Shown: piece by piece, positions 37,153-43,938 of the stretch
Position numbering within the stretch: position 1 is the stretch's first letter
Layout: every line of letters begins with the position of its first letter
DNA from: Oxalobacteraceae bacterium
GTDB lineage: Bacteria; Pseudomonadota; Gammaproteobacteria; Burkholderiales; Burkholderiaceae_D
NCBI GenBank assembly: GCA_027484285.1
Contig: JAIXTG010000200.1
Location: 1-64,000, forward strand
DNA length: 64,000 nt
Direction of reading: 5' to 3'
Notes under the pieces: generated by a model
Database searches by the model: none
Seen by the model: the letters and a program-made list of their open reading frames with translations, nothing else
Told to the model about the DNA's origin: nothing
Made by a program: the position numbers and the translations under genes

Positions 37153-38480
37153 AGCGCCTCCTCGGCATCCATTACATCGCTGGCGTCGGCAGCATCGGCT
37201 GTGCCGACCAGGTCATCGAAGCGGATGCCATCCGATTCCCGTACCGCCTGCGCCCCTGCGTATTCCTGCCAGCGGCGAACAATCACGTCGACGTACTTTG
37301 GGTCGAGCTCGATGAGCCGTGCCTGACGACCGGACTTCTCAGCGGCGATCAGCGTGGTACCGGAGCCGCCGAAGGGATCGAGTACCACATCGCCCGGGCG
37401 GCTGGAGTTGCGGATGGCGCGCTCGACCAATTCCACCGGCTTCATCGTCGGGTGCAGGTCATTGACGCGTGGCTTGTTGAAGTGCCACACGTCTCCCTGG
37501 TCACGGTCACCGCACCAGTGGCGCGTCGTACCCTCGGGCCAGCCGTAGAGGATCGGCTCGTACTGGCGCTGGTAGTCCGAGCGCCCGAGCGTAAAGGTGT
37601 TCTTCGCCCAGATGATGAAGGTCGACCACTTGCCGCCGGCAGCGCGGAAGGCGGACTGCAGCGTATCGAGCTCACTGGAGGACATGGCGATGTAGATCGC
37701 CCCCTGGCAGTGCGCGATCATCGGTGTCAGCGCCGCCTTGAGGAAAGGTTCGAAGTCCTCGCCGAGGTTGTCGTTCAAGATTGGGCGGTTGGTGCCACGC
37801 ATCTTGTCCTTGGCGCTGTTGGCGTAGTTAACCCCATAGGGCGGATCAGTGAAGGTCATCGCTGCCTTCTCGCCAGCCATCAGCAGGGTGTAGCTGGCGG
37901 CATCGGTGCTGTCGCCACACAGCAAGCGGTGCTGGCCCATGATCCAGACATCACCAGGCTTGGACACTGGGGTGACCGGGACCTCGGGGGCGGCATCCTC
38001 ATCGGTATGGCCCTCGGTGGTGCTTTCCTCGCCGACCATGATCTCCAGGAGCTCGTCGGCATCGAAGCCAGTGAGCGCGAGATCGAAGTCGGCCTCCTGC
38101 AGCTCGGCCAGTTCCAGACGCAACAGTTCCTCGTCCCATCCGGCGTTCTCGGCGATCTTGTTGTCGGCGATCACCAGAGCCCGACGCTGGGTCGGGGTGA
38201 GATGCTCAAGCACCACCACCGGCACGCTAGCCAACCCCAGCTTGCGCGCCGCCGCCAAACGCCCGTGACCGGCCACGATCACGCCGTCCGACCCGGCCAG
38301 GATTGGCGCGGTAAAGCCGAACTCGGCGATGCTCGCCGCGATCTGGGCGATCTGGGCCTCGGAGTGGGTGCGGGCATTTCGGATATAGGGCAACAGGCGC
38401 TCGATAGGCCAGTGCTCCAGTTTGTCAGCGAGCCAGGCTTGCATCGGTGTTCTCCAGTCGTTCTGATTCGACCTCGGCAA
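37149..38480 (-). CDS. ParB-like N-terminus fused to DNA methyltransferase (DPPY)
   Basis: VAGHGRLAAARKLGLASVPVVVLEHLTPTQRRALVIADNK; TDPPYGVNYANS; DPFGGSGTTLIAAEKSGR. Confidence 0.88.
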   Translation of the reverse strand: MPRSNQNDWRTPMQAWLADKLEHWPIERLLPYIRNARTHSEAQIAQIAASIAEFGFTAPILAGSDGVIVAGHGRLAAARKLGLASVPVVVLEHLTPTQRRALVIADNKIAENAGWDEELLRLELAELQEADFDLALTGFDADELLEIMVGEESTTEGHTDEDAAPEVPVTPVSKPGDVWIMGQHRLLCGDSTDAASYTLLMAGEKAAMTFTDPPYGVNYANSAKDKMRGTNRPILNDNLGEDFEPFLKAALTPMIAHCQGAIYIAMSSSELDTLQSAFRAAGGKWSTFIIWAKNTFTLGRSDYQRQYEPILYGWPEGTTRHWCGDRDQGDVWHFNKPRVNDLHPTMKPVELVERAIRNSSRPGDVVLDPFGGSGTTLIAAEKSGRQARLIELDPKYVDVIVRRWQEYAGAQAVRESDGIRFDDLVGTADAADASDVMDAEEAL

Positions 38481-39849
38481 AGGTCTGTCCGGTGGCCAGC
38501 AAGGTCACCGGGATGTCGGGGTGGTTTTGTTGGAAGCGCTTGACCGCCACGTCGGTGTAGGACGGGGCCAGTTCGATGGCGCGGGCCACGCGATTCGTCT
38601 TCTGCGCGGCCAGGATCGTGGTACCGGAGCCGCCGAAGGGCTCGAAGACGATGTCGCCCGGGTCCGAGTAGGCCAGCAGGATGTGCTCGGGCAGGGCCAC
38701 CGGAAATACCGCCGGATGGTCGATGTCCCGACCGATCTTGCCCTTGTGGCGCATGAGGCGGATCACGCTGTCCGGGATGCGGTAGTCCTGGGTGGGCTGC
38801 CCGGCATGGGTCCAACCACCGACTTCACCATCCTTGCCGCGCATCGCCGTCGATGATCCATCGGCGCGCAGGTGCGAGTCCTGACCGGCGTGCTTGCACG
38901 GCACGATCTTGTTGGGCTTCCTGCTCTGGCGGTTGAAGTGGAAGACAAACTCGAAGCTGGGGGCCAACCGCCCGGCCCAGTCACCGGGCATCCCCGGTCC
39001 CTGGTCCCAGACGTACCAGCCAAAGCGTCGCCAGCCTTGCTGGCGCATCCAGGCGAGCCAGCCGTCCCAATACGGGATCACTTCGTTGTCGCGGTGGATC
39101 AGACCCAGATTGACCAGCACCTGGCCGTCGCCGGCCATCGGCAGGTTGGCGAAGACGCCGCGCATCAGCGCATCCCAGTCGGCGATACCCTGGGTGTAGT
39201 CACGCTGCTGGCCGTAGGGCGGGCTGGTGAAGCACAGGCTCGCCCGGTCGCCCACCATCAACGCGGCGACCATGGACGGGTCGGTCGAGTCGCCGCAGAT
39301 CAGGCGGTGGGCACCCAGTTGCCAGATGTCGCCCGGCTGACTGACCGGAGTGGCCGGCGCATCCGGGATATCCTCATCCTCGGGTTCGGCAATGGGCGCA
39401 GCCTCATCGGCACGCTTGGTCTCTTCGATATCGCCAAGCAGGTCGGCCAGTTCCTCATCGCTGAATCCGGTCAATGCCAGATCGAAGCCCGCTGCTGACA
39501 GGTCAGCCAACTCGACGGCGAGCAGTTCCTGATCCCATCCGGCCTGCAGCGCCAGCTGGTTGTCGGCCAGGATGTAGGCGCGACGCTGGGTGGGCGTCAG
39601 GTGGTCGAGCACCACCACGGGCACGGCGTCCAGATCGAGCTTTCTGGCGGCGGCCAAGCGACCATGACCAGCGAGAATGCCGCCGTCTTCCGACACCAGC
39701 AGCGGCGCGGTAAAGCCAAACTCGACGATGCTGGCGGCGATCTGCGCCACCTGTGTGTCGGAGTGAGTCCGGGCATTTCTCTGGTAGGGCTTGAGCCGAT
39801 CCAGTGGCCACATCTCGATACGGCTGGCCATGGCAGGAGTGACGGTCAT
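38425..39849 (-). CDS. ParB-like N-terminus fused to DNA methyltransferase (SPPY)
   Basis: LAGHGRLAAARKLDLDAVPVVVLDHLTPTQRRAYILADNQ; TSPPYGQQRDYTQG; EPFGGSGTTILAAQKT. Confidence 0.88.
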   Translation of the reverse strand: MTVTPAMASRIEMWPLDRLKPYQRNARTHSDTQVAQIAASIVEFGFTAPLLVSEDGGILAGHGRLAAARKLDLDAVPVVVLDHLTPTQRRAYILADNQLALQAGWDQELLAVELADLSAAGFDLALTGFSDEELADLLGDIEETKRADEAAPIAEPEDEDIPDAPATPVSQPGDIWQLGAHRLICGDSTDPSMVAALMVGDRASLCFTSPPYGQQRDYTQGIADWDALMRGVFANLPMAGDGQVLVNLGLIHRDNEVIPYWDGWLAWMRQQGWRRFGWYVWDQGPGMPGDWAGRLAPSFEFVFHFNRQSRKPNKIVPCKHAGQDSHLRADGSSTAMRGKDGEVGGWTHAGQPTQDYRIPDSVIRLMRHKGKIGRDIDHPAVFPVALPEHILLAYSDPGDIVFEPFGGSGTTILAAQKTNRVARAIELAPSYTDVAVKRFQQNHPDIPVTLLATGQTFAEVESERLENTDASLAR

Positions 39850-40433
39850 CGTGAGAGTTCCTCCAGGGCTTCGCGGATCGCCTCCATCAGCAGGTCTTCC
39901 ACCACGCGCTGGTCGGGCTGCGCGACCACGGCCGCCACGATCTGCGGGGCGAGCTTGCGAGGGATTTGCTGGATGCGGTCACGCAACAGCCGTGCGAGGT
40001 TGAAGTGCTTGACCTTCACCTCGTCGGCGTTGAGCAGCTTGCCCGTGCGTTCTTCGAATTCGAGCTTGGCCAGACGCGCGGCATAGGCCTCGCGGATGGC
40101 GCGGCTGGTCTGGTAGTCAGGTGCGGCAGCCCGAGTTTCCAGAGGCGGCTGCAGCTCACGGTTAGCAACCGGTGCCGTGGAAACCGGGGTGGAAACAGGC
40201 GGGGTTGCCACCTTGGCTGCAGGCTTCGCGGCGCCGGTGTTCAGGTTCTGCGACGGCAGCGTGTTTCGCGCCCACTGGGCATCGGCTTTGGCCGGGTCAA
40301 TGGTGCCGTCGGGTTCTTTGCTGATGCGCCCAGCCTTGATGGCCTTGGCCACAGCGGTGTGGCTCACGCCACGGTGTTGGGCATAGGCCCGGATGGACAG
40401 TCCCATCGCATTCCTCCGGGCCGGGCGGGTCAA
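39846..40433 (-). CDS. Terminase small subunit-like (Nu1-type) HTH protein
   Basis: MGLSIRAYAQHRGVSHTAVAKAIKAGRI HTH plus C-terminal helical region; ATG at 40406 is an alternative start. Confidence 0.6.
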   Translation of the reverse strand: MTRPARRNAMGLSIRAYAQHRGVSHTAVAKAIKAGRISKEPDGTIDPAKADAQWARNTLPSQNLNTGAAKPAAKVATPPVSTPVSTAPVANRELQPPLETRAAAPDYQTSRAIREAYAARLAKLEFEERTGKLLNADEVKVKHFNLARLLRDRIQQIPRKLAPQIVAAVVAQPDQRVVEDLLMEAIREALEELSR

Positions 40434-40582
40434 TCAATCGGAAATCGGCTGGATCGTTGTGGGCTCCCTCGGGGTGGCAACTGGCAACCTGTTTTCGGCT
40501 CTGACGCTAGGCAGGCGTCGCGCTGCGCGCGGCCCCCGCGTTTCAGATGGCCCGGGAGGACCCGTCAGATGTGTCAGATGCG

Positions 40583-41155
40583 TCAGGTCGCACGGGTGAG
40601 TTCCTCGCGCAGCGCCCGCTCCATCTGCCGTTGGTACTCCCGCAGCGCCACGCTGCGTACCGTGTCGGCCATGCCAAAGCGCGGCTCGACCTTCTGCTGA
40701 CGGCGCAGCAGGTACAAGGCCAGGATGCGCTTCTCGTCACGGCGCTCGAACACGGCTCCGGCACGGTAGAACACGTTCTTCTTCGCCATCACCTGGCCCG
40801 GCCACTGGCTCTTGGGGATGACGCGGGTCTGGGCGGTCTGTGCCATCGGCCCGACCGGAATCGCCAGCTTGCCGGTCTTGGTACCACCGGTTTCCTGTAG
40901 CGCCATGAAGCGGTCGCGCGACCAGATTTCCGCCATCAGCGTGCGCGGCTTGGCGGGCGTCACACCGATGCCCCGACTGATCCACGGCCGGCGCAGGTTG
41001 AAGCGCTCGGGCAGGCCATCGCGCACCGCATCACGGGCATCGAAGGCCGTGCGGGTCAGTGCTTTGGCGGCGGCGTTGGGGACGTACCGCCGGGCGAACT
41101 CCGAGAGGTGCTCGGTTGCCCTGGCCACATCGGCGGTGACATCAAGTTTCAGCAT
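40583..41155 (-). CDS. Putative minor tail/virion morphogenesis protein
   Basis: 190 aa MLKLDVTADVARATEHLSEFARRYVPNAAAKALTRTAFDARDAV. Confidence 0.5.
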   Translation of the reverse strand: MLKLDVTADVARATEHLSEFARRYVPNAAAKALTRTAFDARDAVRDGLPERFNLRRPWISRGIGVTPAKPRTLMAEIWSRDRFMALQETGGTKTGKLAIPVGPMAQTAQTRVIPKSQWPGQVMAKKNVFYRAGAVFERRDEKRILALYLLRRQQKVEPRFGMADTVRSVALREYQRQMERALREELTRAT

Positions 41156-41345
41156 CGGCGGGCTTCCGGCGGCGCGGGGTGGCGGGCGCTTCGGTTTCGG
41201 CAGAAGGCTCGGCAGCAATGCCGGCCTGCTGCGCCAGGATCTGTTCGGCAGTGGCGGCATCGACCTCGACCGTCAGGCCAGGGGCGAGCGAGCGCGCACC
41301 GCCAGCGCCGGTGAGGATCACCGGGCGGGTGATGAGAAGTTTCAT
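41142..41345 (-). CDS. Small hypothetical protein
   Basis: MKLLITRPVILTGAGGARSLAPGLTVEVDAATAEQILAQQAG. Confidence 0.5.
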   Translation of the reverse strand: MKLLITRPVILTGAGGARSLAPGLTVEVDAATAEQILAQQAGIAAEPSAETEAPATPRRRKPADAET

Positions 41346-41472
41346 GGGGGAGTCTCCAAGGCTGGGCAGTCGGGCGAGCGCCCAGCCCAGAAACGACAAC
41401 GCCCACCAAGGTCTCCCCGGTGGGCGCAGCTATCAGCAGTACGTGAATACTCTACCTTGTGTGTTCAAACAT

Positions 41473-42180
41473 TCAACTAGGTTTTGTCGCCGGGGGCTGA
41501 AAATTTTTGGGCGGCGTATATTTTTTCGGGCGCTCAATCACCGCAGGGTCAGCAAGCACTAATTTTTCCGGGAAGAGGTTACGGGCAAAATGTGCCTCGG
41601 TCACCCTGATCCTGCCATTAGCCGCATTTTCCAGTGCTTTGGATCGGTTGAGACGCCGCTCAGGGATAGCCACCCGGATTTCTTTTTTAGGGAACGCCTC
41701 CCTAACAACACGAATCGCCGGAGCCAAATCGGTATCTGCTGTGAAGATGATCGCCTTGTCGAAAGCATCCTCGAAAGCGAGCCTGACCAGATAAACAGCC
41801 AGATTGACGTCACTTTCTTTTTCTTCGTGACCATCCCACTCGTGTTTGCAGCTCGGGCACTTACGGGGCTTCTTCTTAAAGGTCCCCATCACATCCTTGA
41901 TTCCGGACGCCTTCAGAGCAGCCACGTAGGCGCGATGGCGATCCTGCGCGTCTTGGTTAATCCAACCAGCATAGGCCGAGAAGTAATATCCGCCTACCAA
42001 CACGTCGTTCTTTGGATGAATGAGCGCTTTGCTCAGAGACCAGATATCAAGCCACTTGAGATAATGCTTGGTGTTTGTGGGCCGCCTAGTTTTCGGGTCG
42101 CGATCCAAGTCGTCAATGGCATGGTAAAGATTGAAGCCATCTACGAAAACTACCACACGATTCTGATCGTTTTTCTCCAA
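41473..42180 (-). CDS. NYN-domain (PIN-like) putative ribonuclease with CxxC element
   Basis: RVVVFVDGFNLYHAIDD..KCPSCKHEWDGHEEKESDVNLAVYLVRLAFEDAFDKAIIFTADTDLAPAIRVVREAF; probable TTG start LEKNDQNR. Confidence 0.8.
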   Translation of the reverse strand: MEKNDQNRVVVFVDGFNLYHAIDDLDRDPKTRRPTNTKHYLKWLDIWSLSKALIHPKNDVLVGGYYFSAYAGWINQDAQDRHRAYVAALKASGIKDVMGTFKKKPRKCPSCKHEWDGHEEKESDVNLAVYLVRLAFEDAFDKAIIFTADTDLAPAIRVVREAFPKKEIRVAIPERRLNRSKALENAANGRIRVTEAHFARNLFPEKLVLADPAVIERPKKYTPPKNFQPPATKPS

Positions 42181-42192
42181 AGCAGACCCCCA

Positions 42193-42220
42193 AAATGAAA
42201 CCGGCCGCGCAGGCGGCCGG
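42193..42220 (-). terminator. Possible terminator/attenuator between the RNA array and the NYN gene
   Basis: CCGGCCGC-CTGC-GCGGCCGG followed by TTTCATTTT. Confidence 0.5.
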
Positions 42221-42354
42221 GACCTCGGGGATACCCCTCGGGATGATAAGCCGGCACCGCAGGGTACCGGGTCCAACAGCAGCGCTGTTGGGATGAGTGA
42301 CTCCGGTGCCGCAGGGCGCCGGGACCCTACGGCTTGCCGCAGGGGATGACTAAG
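42201..42354 (-). ncRNA. Tandem array of three two-hairpin RNA units upstream of the NYN gene
   Basis: Units 42303-42354, 42251-42302, 42201-42250; minus-strand consensus TCATCCC-[variable hairpin]-GGnCCCGG-N4-CTGC-N4-CCGG with covarying stems. Confidence 0.8.
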
Positions 42355-42360
42355 CCTTAG

Positions 42361-42389
42361 ATTATCAGCACTCGACCATCACCTGTCAA
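42361..42389 (-). promoter_or_regulatory. Sigma70-type promoter TTGACA-17-GATAAT
   Basis: On minus: TTGACA (42389-42384), GGTGATGGTCGAGTGCT, GATAAT (42366-42361). Confidence 0.85.
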
Positions 42390-42972
42390 TCTTTTGGTCC
42401 CGAGCAACACCATAAGGTTTGGCATTCTTGCTACACCGTTCATACCCGTAGTACCGCGCCAACACCCCCAGGCCAGCGATCAGGATGCCCTTGGCTTCGT
42501 GCAGGGAGATCGCCTTGCCGGCCCAGCCCTGGCGGAGTGCCCACTCGCGGACCGACTGGCCCAGCCCCGCCACATACCACAGCGCCGATCCGGCCGGACT
42601 GCCACTGCCGCCAACGGCCTCCAGCGCATCCCGAACCGCACGGGCAGCGCCAGCGTTCTTCTCGACCATCATCTGCCCAGGCGCAGTGCCACCGGGCAGA
42701 CCGTCGAGATTGGGGCTGGCAACACCACTGCCGAACGCCCGTGCGAAGTCCTGCGAGAACTGCTGCCCGGCGTCGTGCATGGCACCGGTGATGCTGCCGT
42801 TTCGGAGCATCAGCGCCAGCGTGTCCACGGTGCGGTAGTGGTCGACGGGCTTCTGGTCGTCGTCCTCCTCGCGCACATAGCGGATCACGCTGCCGTCAGG
42901 GCGATTCAGTTCGTGGCCGATGGGCGGTTTGCACTCAGTGCGAGCTTTGGCTCGTTGCGTCTTCTTGGTCAT
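42379..42972 (-). CDS. Hypothetical protein
   Basis: 197 aa MTKKTQRAKARTECKPPIGHELNRPDGSVIRYVREEDDDQ. Confidence 0.55.
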   Translation of the reverse strand: MTKKTQRAKARTECKPPIGHELNRPDGSVIRYVREEDDDQKPVDHYRTVDTLALMLRNGSITGAMHDAGQQFSQDFARAFGSGVASPNLDGLPGGTAPGQMMVEKNAGAARAVRDALEAVGGSGSPAGSALWYVAGLGQSVREWALRQGWAGKAISLHEAKGILIAGLGVLARYYGYERCSKNAKPYGVARDQKIDR

Positions 42973-43337
42973 AGCCGTCCCTCCCCAAGTTGTCCGAGGG
43001 TCGCCAGCGCGCCGTCCCGGTCACGCTGTACGGTGATTGACTTGGCCGTGGTCGCCACCACCGTCCAGGTCTCGCCATCACCCCGGTCGATCACCTCGCC
43101 CTCGGCCCAAGATGTGCTCTTGCGGGATGCGATAGTGCGTGCACCGTAGAGCTTGGTGGCGATGCCGGTCAGGAACGCCCGATCCCAGTCATCGTAGATG
43201 TCGTCGAGTGGCACCACGACGATGCCTTGCTTGTGCCAGGCCGCCGCACGCATCGCGCGCAGCTCTTCGGCGTTGGCCGGTGCCTGCGGTGCCATCCTGC
43301 CCAAGGAGCAGGGAATCGAGGGGGTGTTCATGCGCAT
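42969..43337 (-). CDS. Hypothetical protein
   Basis: 122 aa; 4-nt overlap with downstream ORF. Confidence 0.55.
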   Translation of the reverse strand: MRMNTPSIPCSLGRMAPQAPANAEELRAMRAAAWHKQGIVVVPLDDIYDDWDRAFLTGIATKLYGARTIASRKSTSWAEGEVIDRGDGETWTVVATTAKSITVQRDRDGALATLGQLGEGRL

Positions 43338-43801
43338 GCCACACCTCCTTGGGCCATCGCCCAGTCCAGCAGCGCCAGCGCATCGGCATGGTTGTCGTCG
43401 ACCGGGGCGAAGCCGCGCGCCTTGGCGGCTGCGATCATCTCTGCCTTGCCCGCATTGCCCTTGCCGGTGGCGTGCTTCTTGATCGTGCCCACGGGCACGC
43501 CCTGGTACGGGATCTGGTGGTGTTCACACCAGGCAGTCAGATGCGCCATGAATCCGCCATAGGCGTGGGCCGCATCGACCCCGGCGTGTTTTCTCACTTC
43601 CTCAAACACCACCCAGTCGAGCCCATCGGAGCACTGCTTGATGTCGGTGAGCCAGCGCTTGAAACGCAGGTATCTCATCCCGCCGCCTTCGAAGCGCTGT
43701 GGCTTGAAGGATTCGCTGCCGCCGCTGATGAGTCCGTCGCGACTGGTCAGTGCCCAGCCGGTGGTCGTGCCCAGATCCAGGGCCAAAATCGTTGTCGTCA
43801 T
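43328..43801 (-). CDS. RuvC-like Holliday junction resolvase
   Basis: MTTTILALDLGTTTGWAL..VVFEEVRKHAGVDAAHAYGG..DDNHADALALLDWA. Confidence 0.75.
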   Translation of the reverse strand: MTTTILALDLGTTTGWALTSRDGLISGGSESFKPQRFEGGGMRYLRFKRWLTDIKQCSDGLDWVVFEEVRKHAGVDAAHAYGGFMAHLTAWCEHHQIPYQGVPVGTIKKHATGKGNAGKAEMIAAAKARGFAPVDDNHADALALLDWAMAQGGVACA

Positions 43802-43828
43802 GTTCGTCAGTCCTGTGTTTTGGGCGGT

Positions 43829-43914
43829 CTGACGGATCGGACAGGTCTGCCGGTTACCCTCTTCACGCGTGCGCGCGTGTAGGCGTAAATCAGTGAGTCT
43901 GTCCGATCCGTCAG
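43829..43914. repeat. Symmetric nested dyad
   Basis: CTGACGGATCGGACAG -19 nt- CACGCG-TGCG-CGCGTG -19 nt- CTGTCCGATCCGTCAG. Confidence 0.8.
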
Positions 43915-43938
43915 AACCGCGTCGATTCATGGTTTGGG

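Noticed and set aside
42181-42276. N-terminal extension of the NYN ORF (MDPVPCGAGLSS...)
   Set aside because: This stretch is the RNA repeat array; VDGFN motif and TTG start at 42180 fit the family better.
42201-42354. Three-unit array considered as a CRISPR
   Set aside because: No constant repeat with unique unpaired spacers; the variable parts are self-complementary stems, and no cas genes are in the window.
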